Origin: JAWXBM01 sp964470455
GTDB taxonomy: Bacteria; Pseudomonadota; Gammaproteobacteria; Xanthomonadales; SZUA-36
Length of the DNA: 16,849 nucleotides
Assembly: GCA_964470455.1 (NCBI GenBank)
Contig: CAYYCX010000096.1
Span: forward strand, 1-16,849
Direction: 5' to 3'
Shown: positions 8,601 to 15,720 of the stretch, piece by piece
Numbering within the stretch: position 1 is the first letter of the stretch
Layout of the letters: the number at the start of each line of letters is the position of its first letter
Position numbers and translations under genes: made by a program
The notes under the pieces: model-generated
Databases searched by the model: none
What the model was told of the DNA's origin: nothing
Seen by the model: the letters and a program-made list of their open reading frames with translations, nothing else

Positions 8601-8893
8601 AACCGGCCATCCGCGGTCTGTATCTGCGATGCGAAGTTGACACCGTTGCCGCGCACCTCGATGACCAGCGGGTTTGGCGAGTCGGGCAGCGGTATGTCGA
8701 TGGGTGTGGAATCATTGATGGTCAGATCGGGTACTGATTTCACCAAATCCAGCTCAGCGGATGTTCTGGCATTACAGGATTGCAGACACGCCACCAGGCC
8801 AATCGCGAAAAGACATGGGATCAGCCGACGCCATTCAAATGCTTGTAACCACACGATCGAGGGAACTCTGGTTGCTTTGCGTCGCAAATTCAT
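5666..8893 (-). CDS. TPR-repeat CHAT-domain (caspase-like) predicted lipoprotein
   Basis: The protein has 1075 aa. The N-terminus has a basic segment, a hydrophobic core at 25-35, then two possible lipoboxes, LVAC (C36) and LQSC (C40), so export with lipid anchoring is predicted. Residues about 50-147 look like a beta-sandwich similar to pre-peptidase C-terminal domains. Residues about 295-530 hold several TPR-like helical pairs (for example around LGHIEEAVSTL and LYRFPEALNAL). A helical linker follows, with LLALDRLRNS near 660. The CHAT domain fills about 780-1075. Its catalytic pair is H942 in IHLASHA and C988 in IVLSACETAG, followed by GATVVASLWPVSD and the closing NWAAFQVF. CHAT domains belong to the caspase/separase clan and often act as proteases or as scaffolds. 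No good ribosome site precedes the ATG at 8893; GTG at V14 is an alternative. The gene is divergent from the sigma-factor gene with about 48 bp between starts. Confidence 0.9.
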   Translation of the reverse strand: MNLRRKATRVPSIVWLQAFEWRRLIPCLFAIGLVACLQSCNARTSAELDLVKSVPDLTINDSTPIDIPLPDSPNPLVIEVRGNGVNFASQIQTADGRFLSEIHFNYLRSVPHYHHIDPAVDDRPLMLRLQPLQGNPAATLSVRFLAVPESARLLDEAWRDFANGQQKVATMDRSEWTSRLVDLQKSQKEFEILGASEPALWTAYLTAYFQYFPLYNYTDAYQGATHLLKKIEASRNRKAPIDSLDTLTVLGHQLAGQVLLESDGGLAHGTGKAATLEARTHFRTARDLADSTGLAFESTWAINNTGIAHFYESQLQPALDQYTVALAQARSQGDRHLTNLIGSNVAVALQKLGHIEEAVSTLEGIQQQNPAQQNLLEQEYILSLLGSYYLKLYRFPEALNALNQALQLSEALKSSESRGRNNVMLGRVYREMGQADKARAFATLSLADLREVNDQRGQRHAHRLLADVARLQGDFKEMRKHRQLEQQLLLSDADRASWMFSMAEDLEAQGLLLEASKQFQQSAEAYQASGFPSWANLATLNACSAAISRPPAPECTIGELAPVVEATQQFQASAPAMQARFTWIRLLDARGHAAEALPLAGQLVTDIQFYRFSLPGVLGAWYWDARERIFSYYLNLILETGSTPDGVGTEALLALDRLRNSKSWSAANPRSQAPEPPAVTTRYEANKTLRELLARRDEHNSATGLIEIQRQIDTELGNTKSRLPHRPVMVSDTDVERFRRELADLPEDWSLLNYYIGGRSALAWVGTRKGLTLFELGPSAPILQRLESVKTRLRVYNEPSLDDDLAALGELLLRPLLHELNFNVMVAGGGALADLPLETLFIDGQEFIQTHQVINIHSVSGISRVASHASAPLSPGRLFLGGYTPNPAGDFAALPGSGQELHAIRSAFANSDVDIHAPRNLDIHQFRSVDFQGADLIHLASHALIDRDYPELSRLVLSGVSPGDPEFLMPADLQGLSLSARLIVLSACETAGLNRFDFDSQLGFVTQLLDQSGATVVASLWPVSDRDTSQLMSGFYASLAAGSNAATALRLAKLEQLARSGSTNRNWAAFQVFDR

Positions 8894-8941
8894 TTAATAG
8901 TCTAACGCAATACCGGGCCATCAAAGGGAGTGATAGCTGCA
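8894..8941. promoter_or_regulatory. Very short divergent interval between CHAT and sigma-factor genes
   Basis: Only about 36-48 bp separate the two start codons, depending on the sigma start used. AAAGGGAG at 8923-8930 is the likely ribosome site for the sigma gene. At least part of each promoter must lie inside the opposing gene's 5' end, or one promoter must be elsewhere. I could not recognise a sigma-70 or ECF-type -35/-10 pair in the interval. Confidence 0.4.
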
Positions 8942-9553
8942 GTGCTTGAGCGGACTGAATCGGCAATGGTGAGGCCACCTGGCGTGGTTGAGCGCATTGA
9001 AAACGGCGATGCCGAGGCTGAAGCAGAACTCGTTGCACAGTTCGCTCGGGGTGTACGTCTGATTTTGCTCAACCGAACGGGTGACCCCCACGTTGCAAAT
9101 GATCTCTGCCAGGACACCTTCATTGTTGTTCTGCGGAAACTGCGGGCAAGGGAATTGCGCAATCCAGACAGCCTGGCCGCTTTCATCAGCCAGGTCGCCG
9201 TAAACATCTGCATTCAGTACTTCCGCAAGGAGAGCCGCTTTGCCCACAGTCCGGATGGGATAATTGACGAGAATGTTGCACATATAGAACAACACGACAA
9301 GGAAGTCGATTTCGTGGCTGCGAGGGAGCTGTTGGATGACGCATTGGAACAGTTGGCAGTGAGCAGGGACAGGGAGATTCTGCGCAGGTTCTACCTGAGC
9401 GATGATGACAAAGAGGTTATTTGTCGCGATCTCGAGTTGAGTCCGGCGCATTTCGACCGGGTACTTTACCGGGCCAAGCAACGGATGCGTGAACTGATCG
9501 ATCAAAAGGAGGGGCTGAAGATGACCTTGTTTGGGGGGCTGATGGATGCCTGA
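8942..9553 (+). CDS. ECF-type RNA polymerase sigma factor (sigma-70 family)
   Basis: The protein has 203 aa from the GTG at 8942, which sits 11 nt after GGGAG (8926-8930). A GTG at 8930 directly abuts that site and is less likely; an ATG at 8966 lacks one. Region 2 spans about 27-99 and includes DLCQDTFIVVLRKL and FISQVAVNICIQYFRKESR, the core-binding and -10 recognition helices. Region 4 spans about 130-186 with the helix-turn-helix in KEVICRDLELSPAHFDRVLYRAKQ. There is no sigma region 1 or 3, as expected for the ECF group. It overlaps the downstream membrane protein gene by 8 nt, the usual arrangement for a sigma factor and its anti-sigma. Being divergent from the CHAT gene, it is a plausible regulator of that gene and of itself. 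The exact ECF subgroup cannot be assigned here. Confidence 0.88.
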   Translation: MLERTESAMVRPPGVVERIENGDAEAEAELVAQFARGVRLILLNRTGDPHVANDLCQDTFIVVLRKLRARELRNPDSLAAFISQVAVNICIQYFRKESRFAHSPDGIIDENVAHIEQHDKEVDFVAARELLDDALEQLAVSRDREILRRFYLSDDDKEVICRDLELSPAHFDRVLYRAKQRMRELIDQKEGLKMTLFGGLMDA

Positions 9554-10238
9554 TTCAAATGACTTTTCATTGCGCGCAGACCGGTACGTAAAGGGTGATC
9601 TTGAGCCCTCGGCGATTGCAGACTTCGAAGCGGAGTTATTGGAATCGCCGGAATTACAGGACGCGGTTGAAATCGCGCTTGGCCTGAAACAACTGGTCGG
9701 CTCCGGGCACCGGCAAGCCGTCCCGAAGCCGGTGGCGCGCCCTGAACAAAGGAAGCCGCCATTAAAGGGCGAAGTCCAGTGGTACCGTTGGGGGTTGGCC
9801 GCAACAGTCCTTTTGACGGTCGCCACAACCCAATTGTACTGGCGGGCGGATAACCGGAATGAGGAATTGCAGGAGGTCGTTGATCAGCTGAATCAGCCGG
9901 TTGGAAAGGTCTTTGCAGTACCTCTGGACATCATGCGATCCGCCCGCTCCGAATCGCCCGATGTCATCATTCGCAAGCCCGCCCAGGATTCCGTGATGAT
10001 CCTGGATATTGAACTTCAACCCGACATGGCGCGATCACCGTTGATCCGGATGACGATCAGCTCGATCAGTGGTGAGGTGATTCATTCGCTGGATACCGCC
10101 CCGGCTGCAAATGGCCGCGTGCAGATAGCCCTGAACACTGCCGCAATTTCAAGTGGACAATATCACCTGGAAATCGACAGCGACAATGCCAACCGGGTTG
10201 ACCAAAGATTGTTCGAGCTGTTGCCCGCTGATCAATAA
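9546..10238 (+). CDS. Single-pass membrane protein, probable divergent anti-sigma factor
   Basis: The protein has 230 aa and starts at an ATG inside the last codons of the sigma gene (8-nt overlap), so translation is probably coupled; GGGGGG upstream may act as its ribosome site. Residues 9-50 form a small helical cytoplasmic domain (DRYVKGDLEPSAIADFEAEL) resembling the N-terminus of anti-sigma proteins. The HxxxCxxC zinc motif of zinc-containing anti-sigmas is absent; there are no cysteines in the protein. One membrane helix lies at about 81-98, followed by a coiled stretch at 101-117. The periplasmic part (about 145-226) looks beta-rich, with MILDIELQPD, MTISSISGEVIHSL and SSGQYHLEIDS. The role as an anti-sigma is inferred from position and layout rather than from a clear motif. 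Loss or modification of the outer domain would be the expected trigger to release the sigma factor. Confidence 0.7.
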   Translation: MPDSNDFSLRADRYVKGDLEPSAIADFEAELLESPELQDAVEIALGLKQLVGSGHRQAVPKPVARPEQRKPPLKGEVQWYRWGLAATVLLTVATTQLYWRADNRNEELQEVVDQLNQPVGKVFAVPLDIMRSARSESPDVIIRKPAQDSVMILDIELQPDMARSPLIRMTISSISGEVIHSLDTAPAANGRVQIALNTAAISSGQYHLEIDSDNANRVDQRLFELLPADQ

Positions 10239-10291
10239 CCTTCTGCTCTCGCCCCGCCGCATCGCCGGAGCTGATTCCCCCAGGCCACCCG

Positions 10292-10504
10292 ATGGTGAAG
10301 ACCAGCCATGGCCCTGGTGGGAGATTCTCCGTTCTGGCCGCACTTGTTGTGGATACATCCCTCGCTCCCGCTTCTGCTGCGGTGCGTTGGGATTGGCAAG
10401 TCGCGGAACATGCACCAGAAAAGGGTAACAGTATGGCTGTGCAGCAACATGGGAAATTGATCACGTCGGCAGTCCATTTGATGGGAAACCCGGACACTGC
10501 CTGA
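10292..10504 (+). pseudogene. Probable 5' remnant of a secreted delta-60-repeat protein
   Basis: This is a 70-codon frame with a signal-peptide-like start (RFSVLAALVV, then APASAA) followed by RWDWQVAEHAPEKG and NSMAVQQHGKLITSAV. The last part resembles one delta-60 repeat, whose family pattern is roughly AVAVQxDGKIVVAG and which forms beta-propeller-like secreted proteins. The frame stops after barely one repeat, at 10502-10504. Whole delta-60 proteins are hundreds of residues long, so this looks like a truncated remnant, or possibly a short secreted peptide gene. It lies downstream of the anti-sigma-like gene in the same orientation, with no clear ribosome site. The identification rests on one weakly matching repeat. 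Confidence 0.35.
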
Positions 10505-10543
10505 GCTTTCGGTGGCGTGCAGCTCAAGCGGGTCAAGGGTGCC

Positions 10544-13075
10544 GTGAACGTTCCTTTCAGCTCAAAGCAGGATCAGTCCCATACTTCGCGGAAGTGGGTT
10601 CTGATGGCCTTGTTGTCGCTGGTCCCGTTGCTGCTGTTGGCTTGGGGGACCGTAAAACTCGCATCCGACGCATTGCAACGGCAAGCGGAACTGCGCGTAA
10701 CCGAGAGGGGAACGGCAGTGGCCAAAGCAGTTGAACTTGAGTTCAATGGCCTTGTGGATGTCGTAGACACCTACAGAAACAAGCAGGAATTCCGGAAAAT
10801 CCTGCGCCCTGGTGCGGAGGTTGATACCGTAACCGCCCAGAATGTGCTGAACCAGGTCCTGCGCAGCCGAAAAGGCATCGATCTCGCCTTTCTGACTGAT
10901 CCCAACGGCATCGGCCACATGTTCGCGCCGGAAAACCCATCCGCGATCGGTGTTGATTTCAGCCACGAGGACTGGTACCGGGGGGTTACCCAGACCGATG
11001 AGCTGTTTGTTTCGAGCGTTTACCGAGCTTCGGCAATGGGCCAGCCCCCGGTCATTATCGTTGCGGCCCGCATTCGCGCCAACGGTCATCCCGATTCACC
11101 CGTCGAAGGAATTCTTGCGGTCGGTTACGACCTTGGCGCGGTGGAGAATTTAGTCACCGAGATGGCATTGGGTGGAGTCCGTCTGACGGTGGTTGACCGG
11201 TCTGGTTACATTGTGGCCCGTCCTGGTAATCAGCCTGACAAGCCGGATTCACACCAGGAATCGACGCCGGTTGCAGCCAGGCATTCCGCATACGGTACCG
11301 TGAAGCAATATGCCAACAGCCGGAATGAAAACCTCCTGGGGGTGAAAATTCCGGTTGGGAATATGGGCTGGACCGTCATCGCAGAAATGGAGGCTGGCGC
11401 AGCACTCGCCCCCATGGATGGAATCAAAGCTGCTGTGGCAGGTATCACCGTGCTGGTCTGGATTCTGTTGGGAGCCAGCATCAAAGTCGTCAATTCCAGC
11501 CAGCAACGCCGGCTGAAGGTCGAGGGAGAGCTGCTCAGCAGCCAAAAGGCCCGGGAAATGAAAGAGGCGGAACTGGGCCTGGTGTTGCCTGCCAGTGGCC
11601 TGGGCAGTGCTGTCTACAATATCAATGCCCGGACATTCTCATGTTCGGAACGTTTCGAATCGCTGCACGGCCTGCAGCCGGGCACTTTGGCTAAAGACCC
11701 CTGGAAACTCTATGCGCACGTCCATCCGGACGATCTTGCGGCCCTCAAGTCAGGAATAAAGGACGCCCTGGATGATAAACGGCAGTTCGACTTTGAATAC
11801 CGGATCGTTGATCCGCAGGATGAATCGGTCCGATGGCTGCATTCGCACGGCAACCTCAAGAAAGATTCCAAAGGCAACAATCGTTACGCTGTGGGAGTGG
11901 TCAGCGACGTTACCGAGCGTCTGAATGCCCTGGAAGCCACGCGAAGCGCTCAGGCATTCCTGGATTCCGTAATTGAGAATATTCCCGACATGGTGTTCGT
12001 GAAGGATGCGGAGTCCCTCAAGTTTGTTCGCCTGAACCGGGCTGGGGAAGCGCTTTTGGGCTATTCCCGGCTGGAGCTGATTGGCAAGGGTGATGCAGAC
12101 TTTTTCCCTAAAGAGCAGGCGGATTTCTTTATTGAAAAGGATCGCGAAGTATTGAAAAACGGCGTAATGATCGAGATCGAGGCCGAAAACCTGCGTACGC
12201 GGTACGGAGCAGAACGTATCCTGCACACCAAAAAAATACCGATCATGGACAACAACGGCAATCCGGAATTCCTGCTCGGAATTTCCCGTGACATAACCGA
12301 GCAAAGGCTTACTGAAGCGGATTTGCAGGCCGCGAAAACTGAGGCTGACCGCGTCAGCAAGGCCAAGAGTGAGTTTCTTTTGCGAATGAGCCATGAACTC
12401 CGCACACCGCTGAATGCCGTGCTCGGTTTCGGACAGCTGCTGGAGATGAGCGAACTCGCAGAGACCCAGCGAGACTATGTCTTGCAGATTATCCATGCCG
12501 GGCAACTCCTGTTGAACCTGATCAACGAAGTTCTGGATGTATCGCGTATCGAAACGGGCGCCCTTGCGCTTTCATTTGAACCGGTCAATGTCGCTGATGT
12601 TGTCGCTGAAACAGTGAACCTGGTTCGTCCGTTGGCGGCGCAGCGAAACATTTCCCTGTTGAATGACGTCACAGGTAATGAAGTGAAGTTTGTGGTCGCG
12701 AATCGCCAGAGGCTTGCCCAAGTACTTTTGAACCTGCTCGGCAATGCGATCAAATACAATCTTGAAGGTGGTAGCGTAGAGGTTTTCTGCGAATCCCGGG
12801 CGGGGAATCTGCTTCGAATCGTTGTCAGGGATACCGGGCCGGGAATTTCGCCCGAGCAACAGAAGCGCCTGTTCGTCCCATTCGAGCGACTGGCTGCCAA
12901 TATGACCAATGTGGAAGGTACCGGGCTCGGCCTGGCGCTGGCACGTGGGCTTTGCGAGGCAATGCAAGGGTCGATTGGCGTAAAGTCTGAAGTTGGCAAG
13001 GGCAGTTCATTCTGGATTGAGTTGAATAACTGCGAGCCGTCCAGCTTCGTTGCTGAAGGTGGCGATGCCGGCTGA
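10544..13075 (+). CDS. Membrane sensor histidine kinase (dCache-PAS-PAS-HisKA-HATPase)
   Basis: Taken from the GTG at 10544 (AAGGG at 10535-10539), the protein has 843 aa; a GTG at 10517 would add 9 residues with a poorer ribosome site. Membrane helix 1 is at about 19-34 and helix 2 at about 295-315. They enclose a roughly 250-residue periplasmic dCache-like sensor with EDWYRGV, FVSSVYR and GILAVGYDLGAVE. Two PAS domains follow: about 350-460 (HVHPDDLAAL, RWLHSHGNLK) and about 470-590 (NIPDMVFVKD, ending GISRDITEQ). HisKA carries H617 in RMSHELRTPLN. The ATPase domain has an N-box (N734), G1 DTGPGI at 763-768 and G2 GTGLGL at 792-797, so the kinase looks intact. There is no receiver domain and no response-regulator gene adjacent. 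The dCache arginine typical of amino-acid sensors, two residues before WY, is Glu here. The TonB receptor gene follows after 47 nt. Confidence 0.9.
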   Translation: MNVPFSSKQDQSHTSRKWVLMALLSLVPLLLLAWGTVKLASDALQRQAELRVTERGTAVAKAVELEFNGLVDVVDTYRNKQEFRKILRPGAEVDTVTAQNVLNQVLRSRKGIDLAFLTDPNGIGHMFAPENPSAIGVDFSHEDWYRGVTQTDELFVSSVYRASAMGQPPVIIVAARIRANGHPDSPVEGILAVGYDLGAVENLVTEMALGGVRLTVVDRSGYIVARPGNQPDKPDSHQESTPVAARHSAYGTVKQYANSRNENLLGVKIPVGNMGWTVIAEMEAGAALAPMDGIKAAVAGITVLVWILLGASIKVVNSSQQRRLKVEGELLSSQKAREMKEAELGLVLPASGLGSAVYNINARTFSCSERFESLHGLQPGTLAKDPWKLYAHVHPDDLAALKSGIKDALDDKRQFDFEYRIVDPQDESVRWLHSHGNLKKDSKGNNRYAVGVVSDVTERLNALEATRSAQAFLDSVIENIPDMVFVKDAESLKFVRLNRAGEALLGYSRLELIGKGDADFFPKEQADFFIEKDREVLKNGVMIEIEAENLRTRYGAERILHTKKIPIMDNNGNPEFLLGISRDITEQRLTEADLQAAKTEADRVSKAKSEFLLRMSHELRTPLNAVLGFGQLLEMSELAETQRDYVLQIIHAGQLLLNLINEVLDVSRIETGALALSFEPVNVADVVAETVNLVRPLAAQRNISLLNDVTGNEVKFVVANRQRLAQVLLNLLGNAIKYNLEGGSVEVFCESRAGNLLRIVVRDTGPGISPEQQKRLFVPFERLAANMTNVEGTGLGLALARGLCEAMQGSIGVKSEVGKGSSFWIELNNCEPSSFVAEGGDAG

Positions 13076-13122
13076 TTCGGGCTAAAGTGACAAATAGAGC
13101 AGGAACGCTAAAGGGTGGCAAC

Positions 13123-15111
13123 ATGGAAATTCTGCCTGACCTTGTCAATCAAATATGCCGAACGTGCTTGCGTCTCCTGTGCCCCTGCATTCTGATCGTT
13201 TCCTCGGTACCGCTTGGCGCCGCTGCGCTTGAAGCTGCCGACCTGGTGGATATGTCATTCGAGGAGCTGGCCAATATCGAGATCACCTCGGTATCGAAGC
13301 GCCCCGAGCGACTTTCAGATGCGGCGGCTTCGGTTTATGTCATCAGTGCGGACGATATCCGCCGCTCCGGCGTCAACAGCATACCCGAGGCCCTGCGACT
13401 GGCTCCCAATATTCAAGTGGCACGTGCCAACGCGAACACCTATGCCATCACTTCGCGCGGATTCAACAACGCCATCGGTAACAAGCTGCTCGTGCTCATT
13501 GATGGCCGCACAGTCTATACCCCGCTGTTTTCAGGCGTGAATTGGGACATGCAACACCTGATGCTGGAGGATATCGATCGCATTGAGGTCATCAGCGGGC
13601 CCGGCGCCACTTTGTGGGGTGCCAATGCCGTCAATGGTGTGATCAATATCATCACCCGCGCCTCAGGAGACACCCAGGGAGTGCTGGCGACCGGGAGTGT
13701 GGGCAATATGGGGTACGAGGGCTCTTTCCGCTATGGCGGAAAATGGAATGACCGGGCTCACTTTCGCGCGTATGCAACAGGTTTCGACCGCCAGGACATG
13801 AAGTGGCTGGACGGCACCGAACTCCCGGACGGTTGGCAACACAGGCAGGCGGGGTTTCGCACGGACTGGGACGACGATCTTTCAGAGTTTACCGTGCAAG
13901 GCGACATTTACGACGGTGAGATCGAGAACGTGATACCCAGCCAGGGGTCCTTGAACAGTCTTTGGATCGGGGATCCCACAGTCTCGGTATCCGGCATGAA
14001 TCTGCTTGGGCGATGGGGGCGCCAACTGGACAATGGCTCGAACTTCCGGATTCAGGGCTATTACGACCAGGCCCAACGCGATGATCCCCGAACCTTCAGC
14101 GACCGTGAGGACACTTTCGACATCGAACTCGATCATGCCATCTCCATCGGGGAGCAGCACAGGATTCTCTGGGGTGGTGGCTATCGATATACGCGCAGCG
14201 ATACCCGGACGTATTTTCACGATGGCTTTCCGGGTTTCCACTCTGTATTCGGGCTGATTCCGGAAGACCGGAACCTCAAGTGGTTCAACGTTTTCGTTCA
14301 GGACGAAGTCCAGCTGGGCGCGCAGACTACACTGACCCTGGGAATGAAGGCCGAGCACAATGTCTACACCGGGTTTGAATTTTTGCCCAACGTTCGCATG
14401 GCCTGGAAACCGGACGATGACAAATTGCTGTGGGCGTCGGTTTCGCGGGCTGTTCGTGCCCCTGCCCGATATGACCGGGACTTTACCTGGTCCGTTTATT
14501 TCGGAAACACCCCACTTCTTCCAATAATACTTGGCGGCCCGGATTTCAAATCCGAAGTCGCCGAGGTGGTTGAAGCCGGCTATCGTACCCAAGTCAATGA
14601 ACGGGTTTCGTTTTCAGTAACCGCTTTCTACAGCGATTACGACAATCTGCGCAGCGGCCAGCCGGCTCCGGCAGTGATTGAAAACCTGATGCAAGGCACG
14701 ACCAAGGGTGTGGAAGCCTGGGCTGCTGTCCAGATCACCCCAAACTGGCGATTGAACGGCGGGTTCTCACTCTTGAATGAGCACTTTACTCTGGAGCCCG
14801 GCAGCCTCGATCCGGATGGAGCGACCGATGCAGCCAACGACCCGGATTACAGTTGGAACCTCCGCTCCTCATTCAACCTCGGCGACAACCATGAGCTGGA
14901 TGTCCTGTTGCGGCGCGTCGGGCCATTGCCAGCACCAAGGGTGCCAGGTTATACCGCAGTGGACGTAAGGCTGGGTTGGCGCATTTCGTCGTCCCTCAAC
15001 CTGTCCCTGGTGATCCAGAATCTCAATGACGAGAAGCATCCCGAGTTTTTCACCGATCCGCAGATTGAGATAGGACGAAGCCTAAGCTTGAAGGTGGGCG
15101 TCTCACTCTAA
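13123..15111 (+). CDS. TonB-dependent outer-membrane receptor
   Basis: The ATG at 13123 follows AAAGGG (13110-13115) with 7 nt spacing and yields 662 aa; an in-frame start 36 nt upstream is less supported. Residues about 13-35 are a signal peptide (LRLLCPCILIVSSVPLGAAA). A TonB-box-like segment, IEITSVSK, lies at 52-59. The plug domain follows at about 60-180, with VYVISADDIRRSG, LRLAPNIQVAR, KLLVLIDGRTVY, DIDRIEVISGPGATLWG and NAVNGVINIITR, all diagnostic of the family. The remainder is a beta-barrel with alternating aromatic strands, ending LSLKVGVSL rather than the more usual terminal aromatic residue. The family takes up iron chelates, cobalamin, sugars or other ligands, or passes a signal inward; the ligand is not readable. 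It lacks the N-terminal signalling extension of FecA-type transducers. The YfiR-like gene begins 3 nt after its stop. Confidence 0.93.
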   Translation: MEILPDLVNQICRTCLRLLCPCILIVSSVPLGAAALEAADLVDMSFEELANIEITSVSKRPERLSDAAASVYVISADDIRRSGVNSIPEALRLAPNIQVARANANTYAITSRGFNNAIGNKLLVLIDGRTVYTPLFSGVNWDMQHLMLEDIDRIEVISGPGATLWGANAVNGVINIITRASGDTQGVLATGSVGNMGYEGSFRYGGKWNDRAHFRAYATGFDRQDMKWLDGTELPDGWQHRQAGFRTDWDDDLSEFTVQGDIYDGEIENVIPSQGSLNSLWIGDPTVSVSGMNLLGRWGRQLDNGSNFRIQGYYDQAQRDDPRTFSDREDTFDIELDHAISIGEQHRILWGGGYRYTRSDTRTYFHDGFPGFHSVFGLIPEDRNLKWFNVFVQDEVQLGAQTTLTLGMKAEHNVYTGFEFLPNVRMAWKPDDDKLLWASVSRAVRAPARYDRDFTWSVYFGNTPLLPIILGGPDFKSEVAEVVEAGYRTQVNERVSFSVTAFYSDYDNLRSGQPAPAVIENLMQGTTKGVEAWAAVQITPNWRLNGGFSLLNEHFTLEPGSLDPDGATDAANDPDYSWNLRSSFNLGDNHELDVLLRRVGPLPAPRVPGYTAVDVRLGWRISSSLNLSLVIQNLNDEKHPEFFTDPQIEIGRSLSLKVGVSL

Positions 15112-15114
15112 ACC

Positions 15115-15720
15115 ATGACGCAGGCTGGCCCTTTGAACAAAGCGTTTAATTTGCCACTGCGCGCCAGCTGGATGCGATGCGTTTTGTGCATCACGCTGGC
15201 CGGAAGCCTGGCCGCCAATGTTGCCGTCGCACAAATCGCCGCGGAATCGGAAATCGCGCGACAGGTCATGGCCGCTTACCTCTACAAATTTGGCAGCTAC
15301 GTCGTGTGGCCCGATGAGGTGTTCGAAGACAGCAGCAGTCCGATCACGATCGGCGTGGTTGATGCACCGGAACTGGCGGATGAATTGCGGCAAATGGTGG
15401 AGGGTCGCACCATCAGCGGGAGGCAGGTTCTCATCCGCAAGCTGAAACCAGGTGATCCGACAGAGGGCCTCAATGTGCTGTTCATTGGCGGTACGGATAT
15501 CGGGCGGTTGGCGCACATTCTGTCGGACGTCCGCACCCAGCCCATTCTGACGGTAACCGCATTGGAGACTGGTCTCGACCAGGGCAGCGTCATAAATTTC
15601 GTCGTCGTTGACGGAAAATTGCGGTTCGAAGTATCTGCCCAGGCCGCGGGTCACAACGGGTTGAATATCAGCGCGCGGCTGCTCGTGGCTGCCTACAAAG
15701 TCGAGCCCGAGCCGTCATGA
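15115..15720 (+). CDS. YfiR-family periplasmic protein (DUF4154)
   Basis: The product has 201 aa. The start at 15115 lies 3 nt after the receptor gene's stop and has no clear ribosome site, so it may rely on coupled translation; the next in-frame ATG (15172) would still leave a signal peptide. Export is predicted through a hydrophobic core at 21-36 ending VAVA-Q40. Family signatures are AAYLYKFGSYVVWP at 53-66, LNVLFIGGT at 119-127, and GSVINFVVVDGKLRFEVSA followed by GLNISARLLVAA near the C-terminus. In Pseudomonas, YfiR is a periplasmic repressor of the diguanylate cyclase YfiN. Here its cognate partner is likely the CHASE8 kinase encoded next, whose ATG overlaps this stop as ATGA. The mature region has no cysteine, unlike P. 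aeruginosa YfiR, which uses disulfides. Confidence 0.92.
   Translation: MTQAGPLNKAFNLPLRASWMRCVLCITLAGSLAANVAVAQIAAESEIARQVMAAYLYKFGSYVVWPDEVFEDSSSPITIGVVDAPELADELRQMVEGRTISGRQVLIRKLKPGDPTEGLNVLFIGGTDIGRLAHILSDVRTQPILTVTALETGLDQGSVINFVVVDGKLRFEVSAQAAGHNGLNISARLLVAAYKVEPEPS

Noticed and set aside
5666..8893. TPR-CHAT protein as part of a type III-E CRISPR (Craspase) system
   Set aside because: No CRISPR repeats, no cas genes, and the protein has an export signal.
8921..9826. 301-codon minus-strand frame opposite the sigma and anti-sigma genes
   Set aside because: The plus-strand genes have clear sigma motifs and overlapping stop/start; this is their shadow.
11750..12505. 251-codon minus-strand frame inside the first kinase gene
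   Set aside because: Antisense to the PAS and HisKA regions; composition is that of a shadow frame.
13882..14592. 236-codon minus-strand frame inside the TonB receptor gene
   Set aside because: Antisense to a strongly supported receptor gene, with no ribosome site or domain.
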